Below, piece by piece: positions 42,923 to 52,463 of a DNA stretch of 64,000 nt; the stretch's first letter is position 1; every line of letters starts with the position of its first letter. The notes under the pieces are model-generated. The model did no database searches. It saw only the letters and a program-made list of their open reading frames with translations, and was not told the DNA's origin. The translations under genes and the position numbers were made by a program. The DNA comes from JAGVSR01 sp963825555. GTDB lineage: Bacteria > Pseudomonadota > Alphaproteobacteria > Rhizobiales > Hyphomicrobiaceae. The stretch spans positions 1-64,000 of the forward strand of contig CAWGTZ010000019.1 of assembly GCA_963825555.1 (NCBI GenBank). The letters run 5' to 3'.

Positions 42923-43930
42923 ATGGCAGTCAAGGTTGCGATCAACGGATTTGGCCGGATCGGCCGCAACGTGCTGCGAGCAATCATTGAAAGCGGGCGG
43001 AACGATATCGAGGTCGTGGCCATCAACGATCTGGGGCCCGTCGAGACCAACGCTCATTTGCTGCGCTTCGACAGCGTCCACGGCCGCTTTCCGGGCAAAG
43101 TGACCGTTTCCGGCGACACGATCGATGTGGGGACGGGACCGATCAAGGTGACAGCTGTTAGGAATCCGGCGGAATTGCCGCACGCAGCCATGGGCGTCGA
43201 CATCGCGATGGAGTGCACAGGCATCTTCACGTCCAAGGACAAGGCGTCCGCGCATCTCACCGCCGGCGCGAAGCGCGTGCTCATCTCCGCTCCCGCCGAC
43301 AACGCGGATCTCACGGTTGTCTTCGGCGTCAATCACGACAAGCTCACCAAGGACCACGTCGTCGTCTCGAACGCCTCGTGCACGACGAACTGCTTGGCAC
43401 CCGTGGCGAAGGTTCTGAACGATCTCGTCGGCATCGACAAAGGGTTCATGACAACGATCCATTCCTATACGGGCGACCAGCCGACACTCGACACGATGCA
43501 TAAGGATCTCTATCGCGCCCGGGCCGCGGCGCTCTCGATGATCCCCACGTCGACCGGAGCGGCCAAGGCCGTCGGCCTCGTGCTGCCGGAACTCAACGGA
43601 CGGCTCGACGGCACGGCTATCCGCGTGCCGACACCCAACGTCTCGGTCGTCGATTTCAAGTTCATCGCGAAGAACGAGACGACGAAGGACGAGGTCAATG
43701 CCGCGATCCTGAAGGCCGCGAACGGACCGCTGAAGGGTGTCCTCGGCGTCACCGACCAGCCCAACGTGTCGACGGACTTCAACCACGATAGCCACTCGTC
43801 CATCTTCCACCTGGACCAGACAAAGGTGATGGACGGCAAGCTCGTGCGGGTACTGGCCTGGTACGACAACGAGTGGGGCTTCTCCAACCGCATGAGCGAT
43901 ACGGCGGTAGCGATGGCGAAGCTGATCTAG
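42923..43930 (+). CDS. gap: glyceraldehyde-3-phosphate dehydrogenase
   Basis: Oxidises glyceraldehyde-3-phosphate in glycolysis and reduces 1,3-bisphosphoglycerate in gluconeogenesis or the Calvin cycle. 335 residues. It has the Rossmann INGFGRIGRNVLRA, catalytic Cys in SNASCTTNCLAP, and the NAD-contact Asp after AIN (VVAINDLG), suggesting NAD preference. GGAGG precedes the ATG. A fructose-bisphosphate aldolase follows 81 bases downstream; a terminator separates them. Confidence 0.96.
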   Translation: MAVKVAINGFGRIGRNVLRAIIESGRNDIEVVAINDLGPVETNAHLLRFDSVHGRFPGKVTVSGDTIDVGTGPIKVTAVRNPAELPHAAMGVDIAMECTGIFTSKDKASAHLTAGAKRVLISAPADNADLTVVFGVNHDKLTKDHVVVSNASCTTNCLAPVAKVLNDLVGIDKGFMTTIHSYTGDQPTLDTMHKDLYRARAAALSMIPTSTGAAKAVGLVLPELNGRLDGTAIRVPTPNVSVVDFKFIAKNETTKDEVNAAILKAANGPLKGVLGVTDQPNVSTDFNHDSHSSIFHLDQTKVMDGKLVRVLAWYDNEWGFSNRMSDTAVAMAKLI

Positions 43931-43940
43931 TTTTGAGCGA

Positions 43941-43968
43941 AGGGCGTCCCCAACCGGGCGCCCTTTTT
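43941..43968 (+). terminator. rho-independent terminator after gap
   Basis: AGGGCG pairs with CGCCCT and an inner CCC with GGG around CAACC, followed directly by TTTTT. It lies 10 bases after the gap stop and points rightward, so the aldolase gene likely has its own promoter or depends on readthrough. Confidence 0.85.
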
Positions 43969-44011
43969 GCCATTTGAAACGACCTTTTACGACGAGCCGA
44001 CGGAGGCCTTC

Positions 44012-45046
44012 ATGACCGAGAGACTGGAAGACATCGCCCAAGCCATGGTGGCACCCGGAAAGGGCATTCTCGCCGCCGACGAAAGCTCCGGCACCATCAA
44101 GAAGCGCTTCGACACGATCAATCTCGCTTCCACCGAGGACAGCCGCCGCGACTATCGCGAGATGCTCTTCCGGTCGACCGAGGCGATGCAGAATTACGTC
44201 TCGGGCGTCATCCTTTACGACGAGACCATCAGGCAGAAGGCCAAGGACGGCACGCCCCTCGTGGACATCATGAAGGCTGCCGGTTCGATCCCCGGAATTA
44301 AAGTCGACACCGGGGCCAAGCCGCTCGCCGGCCCCACGTCCAAGATCGAAACGGTGACCGAAGGCCTCGACGGCCTGCGTGAGCGTCTCGCGGAATACCA
44401 CAAGCTCGGCGCACGCTTCGCCAAGTGGCGGGGTGTCATCACCATCGCAGACGGCCTGCCGACGTGGAACTGCGTCAAGGCGAATGCGCACGCCCTGGCC
44501 CGTTACGCTGCCCTCTGCCAGGAAGCAGGCATCGTTCCGATTGTTGAGCCTGAAGTGCTGATGGACGGTGCACATTGCTCGCACGATATCGATGAATGCT
44601 ACCGGGTGACGGAGTGGACATTGCGCATGGTGTTCCGTGAGCTCTACGACGCTCGTGTAATGCTCGAGGGCATGATCCTGAAGCCCAACATGGTCATCGC
44701 TGGACAGAAGTCGGCCAAGCAGGCCTCGGCTGCCGAAGTCGCCGAGAAGACTGTGCGCTGCCTGAAGGCAACGGTTCCGGCCTCCGTTCCGGGAATCGCA
44801 TTCCTGTCTGGCGGCCAGTCGGACGAAGCCGCCACTGAGCACCTCTCGCTCATGAACGCCATGGGCGGGCTTCCCTGGGCCCTGACCTTCTCCTACGGTC
44901 GCGCGCTCCAGGCCGCGGCTCTAAAGTCTTGGTCCGGCAAGCCGGAAAATGTCGCCGCAGCCCAGCGCGCCTTCGTGCACCGGGCGAAGATGAATAGTCT
45001 GGCCGCTCTGGGCAAATGGCAGGCGAACCTAGAGAAGGCAGCCTGA
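44012..45046 (+). CDS. class I fructose-bisphosphate aldolase
   Basis: Cleaves fructose-1,6-bisphosphate through a Schiff base. 344 residues. It has VAPGKGILAADESSGTIKKRF at the N-terminus, GVKVDTG-like GIKVDTGAKPLAG, a KWRGVITI segment, EPEVLMDGAH, and the Schiff-base lysine region MILKPNMVIAG with FLSGGQSDEAAT. GGAGG precedes the ATG at 44012. It follows gap, a common glycolytic pairing; most bacteria in this class use either class I or class II. Confidence 0.95.
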   Translation: MTERLEDIAQAMVAPGKGILAADESSGTIKKRFDTINLASTEDSRRDYREMLFRSTEAMQNYVSGVILYDETIRQKAKDGTPLVDIMKAAGSIPGIKVDTGAKPLAGPTSKIETVTEGLDGLRERLAEYHKLGARFAKWRGVITIADGLPTWNCVKANAHALARYAALCQEAGIVPIVEPEVLMDGAHCSHDIDECYRVTEWTLRMVFRELYDARVMLEGMILKPNMVIAGQKSAKQASAAEVAEKTVRCLKATVPASVPGIAFLSGGQSDEAATEHLSLMNAMGGLPWALTFSYGRALQAAALKSWSGKPENVAAAQRAFVHRAKMNSLAALGKWQANLEKAA

Positions 45047-45096
45047 TCCTCTCCTCTAGGGCCACGCAACACGCGGTGCCTCTCTGGAAGACGCGT

Positions 45097-45327
45097 TCAG
45101 GACCGCGGGGTCTGATCGCCCCGCGCACGCGCAATGGCCTCGCTGGCGAGACCCTTATCCAGGGCTTCTTCCAGGTCCACCAGATCTTGCGGCAGCGGCA
45201 TACCGAGTGCGCGGTATTCGTTCAGCTTCTCCCGCAGCATGACCTCGAGTTCCTGCGCATCGTGCGGCTGCTCGTTCATCCGGATGAGCAGCGACGCGAT
45301 CTCGGCCTTGATGTCCTCGAATGCCAT
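45097..45327 (-). CDS. small acidic helical protein, unknown
   Basis: 76 residues, mostly helical and acidic. LLIRMNEQPHDAQELEVMLREKL and PLPQDLVDLEEALDKGL are its main segments. No signal peptide or membrane helix. It is convergent with the aldolase gene. I do not recognise it. Confidence 0.55.
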   Translation of the reverse strand: MAFEDIKAEIASLLIRMNEQPHDAQELEVMLREKLNEYRALGMPLPQDLVDLEEALDKGLASEAIARARGDQTPRS

Positions 45328-45550
45328 GGGCTCGGCTCCTTCATGTGCAGCGTTATGCGAATGCGGCCGTTGCGATCTCCGGCGATGGGCGCGGCAGCAT
45401 CAGGGTGGCACACTGAGCACCGGATTGCGTTGCTCCGCCTTGATCTTGCACAAGGTTTGCCAATTGCTCCAAGGCCATTCTGTTTCTAGTGTGAATAGCG
45501 AATCCGACCGGCTACGCCGGTCTCTCTTGCAAACCTAGCCAACGGACGCC

Positions 45551-45895
45551 GTGCCGATGCACGCTCTTCCTATTCTCGCAATCGCGCTTCTGCTGCCAGT
45601 GCAGAGCGGGGCTGCACAGGCCGCGAGTGACCTGAAAGCAGGCGATGTCGAGACGGGCCGGCGTCTGGCCGAGCGCCTGTGCGCAACCTGTCATCTCAAT
45701 CCGGGTCAGGGAGAGAAGTCGGGGCCTGAGGGCATTCCCGGGTTCCGTGCCGTGGCCAAGCGGCCCAATCAGCGAGCGGAGGACATCATCAGCTGGCTGG
45801 AATCGGTGCCTCCGATGATGCCAAACCATCACCTCTCGCGCGATGAGATGCTCGCGCTTTCCCAATTCATCATGTCCCTTCGCGACGCCCAGTAG
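45551..45895 (+). CDS. small periplasmic cytochrome c
   Basis: 114 residues. The signal peptide ends near GAAQAAS. One heme-binding motif CATCH is in RLCATCHLNPGQG; a distal Met ligand is likely in VPPMMPNHHLS. The fold end SRDEMLALSQFIMSL matches small class I c-type cytochromes. It probably carries electrons in the periplasm; partner unknown. Start is the GTG at 45551 or ATG at 45557. Confidence 0.85.
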   Translation: MPMHALPILAIALLLPVQSGAAQAASDLKAGDVETGRRLAERLCATCHLNPGQGEKSGPEGIPGFRAVAKRPNQRAEDIISWLESVPPMMPNHHLSRDEMLALSQFIMSLRDAQ

Positions 45896-45993
45896 CGTGA
45901 GGGCGACCGCCATTCTGGAAAAGACGAGCAGCGGTGTCAGGTCGCCGCGCATCCGCGCGGACGGGCTCCATCATCTAAGGGTTGGTGCCGCGG

Positions 45994-47979
45994 TCAGTTG
46001 GAAGTCAGTCCCGACATCGCCTCGGAGAAGCTGCCCGGCACCTTGTAGGTGGACTTGGGCTTAGCCGACGCTTGCTTCTTCTGCGACTTCTTCTTCGGCT
46101 GCGGCTCGTCCGCGTCCTCATCGTCGGAAATGGATGCCGTTTCCACATCGTCCTGCGAAGACTGGTAGGACGGCACGGACTTGCCACCGATCGCCCGCGA
46201 TACACGGCTGTCCAGACCATAGATATCGCTGAAGGACCGGACCTTGCCGTCGTCCTGCACCCAAGCCGTCAGATAGACGTTGTGCACCCAGATGTGGTTG
46301 TCGAGCGCGACGGTTTCGGAGCCGCGGCGCGCGCTCGAAACGCGATCCTTTGACCAGCCCTTGTCCTGCTCCAGAAGCACCTCGGCAAACCGGCCCGGAT
46401 TATTGACGCGAATACACCCGTGCGAATAGGCCCGTCGCGACTGGCTGAACAGCTCCCGTTGAATGGTATCGTGCATGTAGACGTCATGCGTGTTGGGGAA
46501 CATGAACTTGACGAAGCCGAGCGGATTCTTAGCGCCGGGCGGCTGGATAAAGCTGTAGGCGCGCAGGTCGGCCGAACCCCAGTTGACCGAATTGGGATCG
46601 ACGGGCCGGCCGTTGCGATACGCCGTCAGGCCATACGCTTTGAGGACGGCCGCGCCGCCGCTGCCTCCGCCGCCGAAGAGTTGTTCAAAGAAGCCGCCGC
46701 CTCCCGCACGCTGCAGCCGCGGCTTCAACTCCTTGGCCTTGATGCCGTCGGGCACGCCCCATGAGGGATTGAACACGATCGTTTTCATTTCGGCAGAGAA
46801 AGAGGGTGTCGGCCAATCAGAAAGGCCGACGATGATCTTTTCCTCAAAGATGACCTCGCCGTTCTTGTACGTGCGAGTCATGAACTCCGGAGTGTTGTTG
46901 ATGACATGTACGGCGCCCATATCCTCGGGCATCCAGCGCCAGCGCTCCATGTTGACGAGGATGCGCTGCGTGTCGCGCGGGTTCTCGCGCTGTTCCGGCT
47001 CGCCTTCCTTGTTGAGGGCTGCGCGCGTGCGCTTGTCGAGCTGACCTGTCGCCTTCAGGCGCTTTTCGGTCTGGAAAGCACTGACCGCTTCGGCAAGCTC
47101 TTCGTTGTAGAGGGTGTCCTGACCCGCGAAGCTCGCAGGGATCTTCAGTCGCTTGCGCAGAAGCGAGATGTCGGGATGCAGCGAGCCCGGCTTCACTGTC
47201 GTCGCGCCACGGACCGGCAGCTTCACCAGCAGAGCTTCATCGCGCGGGGCCTCGGGCTCGACGGGGCCGAGCCGCTTCACGAGTTCGGCCCTCAGGCGCT
47301 GGAATTGCTCATGGCGCGGGTGCAGCCCCGTGAGGTACTCGGCCGGCGCGCTTGCGGCGCCCACTTCGCTGAGAACTACTTTCGGGTCGCGGATGGGCGG
47401 CGTCAGGTCCAGCAGCTGGCTGATCGACAAAGGTCGCACGCGGCCGCCCCGCGCATGCCGCGCGTAGGTCAGGGCGGCGAGCGTCAGCTGCGCTTCAGCG
47501 CCGCCGAGCGCCTGCGCATCCGGCAGGCTCGCATTGACGTCGGGAAGAGCGAAAGCGCTGGCATCGAGCCCCCATTCCACGGCCTTTGCGATTTCGGCGG
47601 CGAGCGCCTTGCCGCGCTCGTTGAAAGCAGAATCCGTGACCCACAGGGGATCCTTGAGCGCGCCGTAGAATTCAGATGCGGCCTCCACATCGTCCTTCGC
47701 GTATCGGCCCATGAAGGCCTTGTCCTGGAGCCGGACATATGCGGCGGCAACGGCCGGCGCGGCATCGGCGCGGGGCACAACAGGTTGCGCAACGGCAGCG
47801 GCCCCATCCGCTGCGGGAGCGGCCGCGTCGGTTGCTGTGGCCTGCGTATCGGACTGCGCGCCGGCATCGGGAGCCGCTTGAGCCGAGACGCCTCCCCAGA
47901 CCAGCAACATCGCACCCAGCACGCAGGTGGCAACGTCCCTGCCAGAATGGGCACGGTTCGGCTTGATGATATGTCTCAT
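45994..47979 (-). CDS. L,D-transpeptidase (YcbB/LdtD-like)
   Basis: Cross-links peptidoglycan at 3-3 bonds. 661 residues. The signal peptide ends near SAQAAPD. An Ala-rich linker leads to a scaffold domain, then a peptidoglycan-binding segment (LYNEELAEAVSAFQTEKRL), and the YkuD catalytic domain with the HGCIRV cysteine motif (SHGCIRVNNPGRF) near residue 520. A Gly-rich loop (RAGGGGFFEQLFGGGGSGG) interrupts the catalytic domain. The C-terminal tail is Lys-rich. The ATG at 47979 begins at MRHIIKP. Confidence 0.9.
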   Translation of the reverse strand: MRHIIKPNRAHSGRDVATCVLGAMLLVWGGVSAQAAPDAGAQSDTQATATDAAAPAADGAAAVAQPVVPRADAAPAVAAAYVRLQDKAFMGRYAKDDVEAASEFYGALKDPLWVTDSAFNERGKALAAEIAKAVEWGLDASAFALPDVNASLPDAQALGGAEAQLTLAALTYARHARGGRVRPLSISQLLDLTPPIRDPKVVLSEVGAASAPAEYLTGLHPRHEQFQRLRAELVKRLGPVEPEAPRDEALLVKLPVRGATTVKPGSLHPDISLLRKRLKIPASFAGQDTLYNEELAEAVSAFQTEKRLKATGQLDKRTRAALNKEGEPEQRENPRDTQRILVNMERWRWMPEDMGAVHVINNTPEFMTRTYKNGEVIFEEKIIVGLSDWPTPSFSAEMKTIVFNPSWGVPDGIKAKELKPRLQRAGGGGFFEQLFGGGGSGGAAVLKAYGLTAYRNGRPVDPNSVNWGSADLRAYSFIQPPGAKNPLGFVKFMFPNTHDVYMHDTIQRELFSQSRRAYSHGCIRVNNPGRFAEVLLEQDKGWSKDRVSSARRGSETVALDNHIWVHNVYLTAWVQDDGKVRSFSDIYGLDSRVSRAIGGKSVPSYQSSQDDVETASISDDEDADEPQPKKKSQKKQASAKPKSTYKVPGSFSEAMSGLTSN

Positions 47980-48257
47980 CGCAAATGGGCTCCCCGGCGG
48001 CGAATCAGCAGCAAACAAATTTACTTGTTCCCAACGTTTATAGAAGTCTCTCGCAATAATGGCGAATTCTGGCCATTCTCCGTCCACAAGTGCTTGCATG
48101 AACAGGGGCAACCGTCAGACCGGCGATAAGGTCACTAGCCTCTTTTCCGCCGCAATCTGCCCGGATAGCGCGGCTCATTCTTGCAAGACTACAACTGGAT
48201 CGCCTAAGCGACCGGCGCCGTTCGCTACAGGCTGAATTCGGAGGCTTTCGATCAACC

Positions 48258-48917
48258 ATGGCGCGTGATGGAGCCCCCTCACAGCTTTACCTCGTGCTCC
48301 CGGTCGCGGCGTCGACGGTGGCCGAAATGGACGCGCGCGTGGCCGCAGCCCAGGGCACGGCCGCTCTGGCGACGGTTCTTCTGGAACCCGATGCGGAAAA
48401 CCCTCCATCGCCTTCCGATCTCGCCGGCCTGGTGTCCGCCATACAGAAGCGCGGCATCGCCACCCTGATTGCGAGCGACGCGGCGTTGGCGCGCGTGGTC
48501 AAGGCTGACGGCGTCCACCTGCCACCAGCCAAGACACTTGCAGCGACATACAAGGACGCCCGGGAAACATTGGGGTCGCGCTTCATCGTGGGCGTCGACG
48601 TGGGCCGCTCCCGCCACGACGCCATGAGCCTCGGCGAGGGCGGTGCGGACTACATCGGATTCGGCATCCCGGCTCACGTCGAGGATCGGGAAAGCGCGCG
48701 CGAACGACGGATCGGCCTCATCGACTGGTGGTCGGAGATCTTTCAGGTGCCGTGCGTGGCCTTCGATATCGAGACGCCCGAGGATGCACACGACCTTGTC
48801 CGCGCCGGGGCCGACTTCATCGCGGTGCGACTGCCCGCTGATCTGCCGGATGCCGCCGTGGCCGCACATCTGGCTCCATTCGCGGCAGCCCTCGATCAGC
48901 CCGCGCCCGTGACCTGA
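48258..48917 (+). CDS. ThiE-like protein with degenerate active site
   Basis: 219 residues with a thiamine-phosphate-synthase fold. ADGVHLPPAKTLAAT matches the family's DGVHLGQxD but lacks the phosphate-binding Gln/Asp; SRHDAMSLGEGGADYIGFG matches the S-H-x(6)-E-x-GADYI block. The C-terminal CVAFDIETPEDAHDLVRAGADF replaces the glycine loop GGI by DIE. So it may not make thiamine phosphate. It is the first of three consecutive rightward genes with the Sel1 and SuhB-like genes (13 and 93 bases apart). Confidence 0.75.
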   Translation: MARDGAPSQLYLVLPVAASTVAEMDARVAAAQGTAALATVLLEPDAENPPSPSDLAGLVSAIQKRGIATLIASDAALARVVKADGVHLPPAKTLAATYKDARETLGSRFIVGVDVGRSRHDAMSLGEGGADYIGFGIPAHVEDRESARERRIGLIDWWSEIFQVPCVAFDIETPEDAHDLVRAGADFIAVRLPADLPDAAVAAHLAPFAAALDQPAPVT

Positions 48918-48930
48918 CGAGCGAGCCTCT

Positions 48931-49938
48931 ATGAACAAGATCCTGCTTTTGGTCCTATTGGCCGGGGGTGCTGCGGCGGGTGCTGCGGGCGTACTCGTGG
49001 CAACGGGGCAGTTGCAGGTTCCAGCCTTCCCTGAGGTCACGTCTGGAAGCCCGCAGGACAATGTCCCGGAGCCGGGCAAACCTTCGGCCGCAGCCGCTGC
49101 CGACGAAGCCTACATAGCATTCGACCAGGGCAAGTATCTGACAGCGCTCTCGCTCGCGGAGAATCGTGCGGCCAGGGGCGACCCGCAGGCCCACACGCTT
49201 GTCGCCCGCATCTATGAAGGCGGGCTCGGTGTCGGCAAGGACGAGATTACGGCTTACCGGTGGTATGCACGTGCGGCAGAGTTGGGCGACGTACCGGCGA
49301 TGCTGGCCGTCGGCAACATGCTGGCTGAAGGCCGCGGGGTGGAAAAAGACCGAGCCGCGGCGGCACAGATGTATGAAAAGGCAGCTGCCACCGGTGACGC
49401 GCTGGCCAATTACAACCTGGGCATTCTCTTCCTAAAGGGGGACGGCAAGCCCGAAAACCCGCACCGCGCCGCCAAGCATATCCAGTATGCAGCCGAGAAA
49501 GGCATCGCGCAGGCGCAATACGATCTGGCGGCGCTATACCAACAAGGCGTCGGATTGCCCAACGATGCGCTCGAGGCCGCGCGCTGGATGTCCCGGGCGG
49601 CCGCCCAGGGGCTCACGGCGGCCGAATACGAATATGCCGTCATGCTGCTGCGCGGTTTCGGCCTGAAGGAGGACGAGCCCAAGACCATCAAATTTCTGAC
49701 CTCCGCAGCCAACAAAGGTGTACCCGGCGCCCAAAACCGGTTGGCGCACGTCTACCTTGAGGGCGTGGGCGTCGAAAAAAGCATGGCAGAGGCTGCCAAA
49801 TGGCGGATTCTAGCCAGTGCCGGCGGCATCGAGGATGGGAAGCTGGACCTCCTTCTGGAGTCCTTGTCCGAGAATGAGCGCCAAGCGGCCCAAAAGGCCG
49901 CGCAGGAATGGCAGGACAAACGCTTCTCCATCCGGTAG
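48931..49938 (+). CDS. Sel1-repeat (TPR-like) envelope protein
   Basis: 335 residues. The N-terminal hydrophobic helix (ILLLVLLAGGAAAGAAGVLVA) is an uncleaved anchor or signal. At least six Sel1 repeats follow, each about 36 residues with the pattern A-x3-Y-x4-G-x-G-x2-K (e.g. EAARWMSRAAAQGLTAAEYEY, AKWRILASAGG). Such repeats mediate protein contacts in the envelope. It lies 13 bases after the ThiE-like gene. Confidence 0.85.
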   Translation: MNKILLLVLLAGGAAAGAAGVLVATGQLQVPAFPEVTSGSPQDNVPEPGKPSAAAAADEAYIAFDQGKYLTALSLAENRAARGDPQAHTLVARIYEGGLGVGKDEITAYRWYARAAELGDVPAMLAVGNMLAEGRGVEKDRAAAAQMYEKAAATGDALANYNLGILFLKGDGKPENPHRAAKHIQYAAEKGIAQAQYDLAALYQQGVGLPNDALEAARWMSRAAAQGLTAAEYEYAVMLLRGFGLKEDEPKTIKFLTSAANKGVPGAQNRLAHVYLEGVGVEKSMAEAAKWRILASAGGIEDGKLDLLLESLSENERQAAQKAAQEWQDKRFSIR

Positions 49939-50031
49939 GCAGAGAGCCAATTCGCACCTGAACGGCTCCACCATCTGGTGCATTGCCGTCATTCCCCAAT
50001 TTCCAGCAGAACGTCCCCAGAAGAATACCTC

Positions 50032-50820
50032 ATGGCCGGCACCGCTCTCATCAATGTCATGACCTCCGCAGCCCGCAAGGCCGCCCGATCGCTCGTGCGC
50101 GACTTCGGCGAAGTCGAACAGCTGCAGGTTTCCGTCAAGGGTCCGGCGAATTTCGTCTCGGCCGCCGACCACAAGGCGGAAGACATAATATTCAAGGAGC
50201 TTTCGAAGGCGCGGCCCCAGTACGGTTTCCTTATGGAGGAGCGCGGCGAGGTAGAAGGTGCGGACAAGACCCATCGCTGGATCGTGGACCCGCTCGACGG
50301 CACGACCAATTTCCTGCACGGCATCCCGCTCTTCGCCATCTCGATTGGCCTGGAGCGCGACGGCGCCCTTGTCGCTGGCGTGGTCTATAACCCGATCGCA
50401 GACGAAATGTTCACCGCCGAGAAGGGCAAGGGCGCATTCGTGAACGAGAAGCGGCGGCTGCGGGTCGCGGCCCGCAAGTCCGTCGGCGATGCCGTCGTGG
50501 CAACCGGCATTCCCCACCGCGGGCGCCCGGGGCACCCGGGATTCCTGAATGAAATGGGCACGGTGATGCGCGAGGTTTCCGGCATTCGCCGCACGGGCTC
50601 CGCATCGCTTGATCTGGCCTGGACGGCCGCAGGCCGCTTCGATTGCTTCTGGGAGCGCGCGCTGAAGCCTTGGGACATGGCGGCCGGTATCGTCATCGTC
50701 CGCGAAGCTGGTGGCATCATCACCGACCTCGCCGGCACCAGCAAGATGTTCGAAACCGGCGACATCATTGCCGGCAACGGCAATATGGTCAAAGCCGTAC
50801 GCACGCTCGTGACTGCGTAA
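50032..50820 (+). CDS. inositol monophosphatase family protein (SuhB-like)
   Basis: 262 residues. The Mg-binding motifs are EERGEVEGADKTHRWIVDPLDGTTNF and the later LKPWDMAAGIVIVREAGG. It hydrolyses inositol or related sugar monophosphates; SuhB also binds RNA polymerase in E. coli. The ATG at 50032 is the only start that gives a normal N-terminus. It is last of the rightward triplet; pdxH is convergent. Confidence 0.9.
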   Translation: MAGTALINVMTSAARKAARSLVRDFGEVEQLQVSVKGPANFVSAADHKAEDIIFKELSKARPQYGFLMEERGEVEGADKTHRWIVDPLDGTTNFLHGIPLFAISIGLERDGALVAGVVYNPIADEMFTAEKGKGAFVNEKRRLRVAARKSVGDAVVATGIPHRGRPGHPGFLNEMGTVMREVSGIRRTGSASLDLAWTAAGRFDCFWERALKPWDMAAGIVIVREAGGIITDLAGTSKMFETGDIIAGNGNMVKAVRTLVTA

Positions 50821-50890
50821 AAAGGCACGCGGCGCCAACTGCGCCGCCGCACCAGGCCGAGGACGATCACACCGCGCCGCCCGCTTCGGA

Positions 50891-51532
50891 TCAGGGATAG
50901 AGCCGTTCCTTTGTCCAGTTGTCGTCGGTGCTCTTGCGCCGGAACACGAGACGGTCGTGCAGACGGAATGGCCGGTCGGACCAGAATTCCATCTCGATCG
51001 GCGTCAGGCGGAAGCCCGACCAGTGGGGCGGACGCGGCACCTCTCCGATGCCGAAGCGCGCGGTCTCCATGGCAACCGCCTTCTCAAGAGCAAGACGGCT
51101 TTCGAGCGGGCGGGACTGCTTGGATGCCCAGGCGCCGATGCGGCTCGTCCGGTGGCGCGAGGCGAAATACTCGTCCGCCTCTTCAGGGGAAACCGGCGTA
51201 ATGGCGCCGCGCGCACGCACCTGCCGTCTCAGGCTCTTCCAATGGAACAGAATGGCCGCCTGTGGGTTGGCGAGGAGTTCGCGACCCTTGGCGCTTTCGA
51301 GGTTGGTGTAGAAGACAAAGCCGCGCGAGGGCGTTCCAGCCCCGTCGAGCCCTTTCAGCAGCACCATGCGAACATTGGGAAGACCCGATGCGTCCGCAGT
51401 AGCCAGCGCCATGCCGTTGGGATCGTTGATCTCGCTCTTGTGCGCTTCTGCGAACCAGCCTTCGAAGAGAAGAAAAGGCTCCGCGGCGGCGGCGAAGTCG
51501 GATTCGTGCTGCGTCGTCTGGTCGTGGCTCAT
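50891..51532 (-). CDS. pdxH: pyridoxamine 5'-phosphate oxidase
   Basis: An FMN enzyme making pyridoxal phosphate. 213 residues. It has NAMALATAD-like NGMALATADASGLPNVRMVLLKG, YTNLESAKGRELLANP, LFHWKSLRRQVR and the C-terminal EFWSDRPFRLHDRLVF with Arg/Pro typical of the PLP pocket. The ATG at 51532 (MSHDQTTQ) starts the standard length. It is adjacent to the surface-antigen and fabI genes, as in related genomes. Confidence 0.94.
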   Translation of the reverse strand: MSHDQTTQHESDFAAAAEPFLLFEGWFAEAHKSEINDPNGMALATADASGLPNVRMVLLKGLDGAGTPSRGFVFYTNLESAKGRELLANPQAAILFHWKSLRRQVRARGAITPVSPEEADEYFASRHRTSRIGAWASKQSRPLESRLALEKAVAMETARFGIGEVPRPPHWSGFRLTPIEMEFWSDRPFRLHDRLVFRRKSTDDNWTKERLYP

Positions 51533-51744
51533 GACGTCCTGCCTAGCTTCGGTCTTCTGCGATTTTGGGCAACCCGGCCGGGAACGGCCGCCATTACCTG
51601 TTGGCACTTCGTTAACGATCGTTTGCCCATGAGCCGATCGTTACAGCCGTTGAGACTTTTTTATCCATGTTCAGTGACGATGTCCGAGATCGGCCCGCGT
51701 TCCCGGCCGGATCGCGTCCAGTTCTAGAGTGCGAGTACCTAGTC

Positions 51745-52224
51745 ATGCGTGAGACTTCCAGCCTTCTGCCTCTGGCAGCCAGCAGCATTGCAGCCTTTGT
51801 CCTGGCTGCCGCCGTATTTATCTCCCCCGACCTTGCCGTCGCCGGCAAAGCCGGGCCGACCCTCTCAACCAGCGAGGGCCGCTCCACTTGCGACTGTCCC
51901 GAGACGTCGAACCGCTCCAAACGGCCAAAATTCGCCGAGCTGAAACCTTATTCGGACGGCCGCCCCCTTGATGCGGACGACCAGATGGCCGCGCTGTCCA
52001 GCGTCCAGCACGCGCTCGCCAATGTCGCTGACGGTTCGACCTTTGTCTGGCACCGCCAGAATGGACGGCTCTCCGGCCTCGTCAAGCCGACCTCCTCCTT
52101 CAAGAATGCGGACGGCGCGATCTGCCGCCACATCGTCGTTCTCATGACGACTGGCGCACGGACGAAGAAGACCGAAGGCATCGCCTGCCGGCTCGAGAAT
52201 GGGGTATGGAGCCTGGAAGGCTGA
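51745..52224 (+). CDS. secreted surface-antigen-like protein
   Basis: 159 residues. The signal peptide (SLLPLAASSIAAFVLAAAVF) ends near AVAGKAG. The mature part has LDADDQMAALSSVQHALANV and WHRQNGRLSGLVKPT, and ends CRLENGVWSLEG. This resembles the RT0821/Lpp0805-type surface antigen domain. One C-x-C (TCDCPE) and two more Cys are present. Role unknown. A start at 51667 is possible but would place 26 residues before the signal peptide. Confidence 0.65.
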   Translation: MRETSSLLPLAASSIAAFVLAAAVFISPDLAVAGKAGPTLSTSEGRSTCDCPETSNRSKRPKFAELKPYSDGRPLDADDQMAALSSVQHALANVADGSTFVWHRQNGRLSGLVKPTSSFKNADGAICRHIVVLMTTGARTKKTEGIACRLENGVWSLEG

Positions 52225-52463
52225 TCCGATCCACCCGTGGTACATCCCGGGGCGATCCGCCGCGCCCAGCCGGTGCGGCGGAAGTGAGCCGCCGGACCGA
52301 GAATTGACCATTGTTATCAACAATCTGGATTGCGGGCGCCAGCTAGGCCGCCAAGACGACCCATCCTTTCGTCGGGAGGGGTTCGGTCCACTGGACCCAA
52401 GTCGGCATTTGTGTAGGATGCCGCAAAAATCTATACGCGAAAGACAGAAGGAACTCCAAGCTC

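Noticed and set aside
42758..44842. A long open frame on the minus strand opposite gap and the aldolase gene
   Set aside because: The plus-strand proteins are full, conserved enzymes with RBSs; the opposite frame has no family similarity and is a by-product of GC-rich codon bias.
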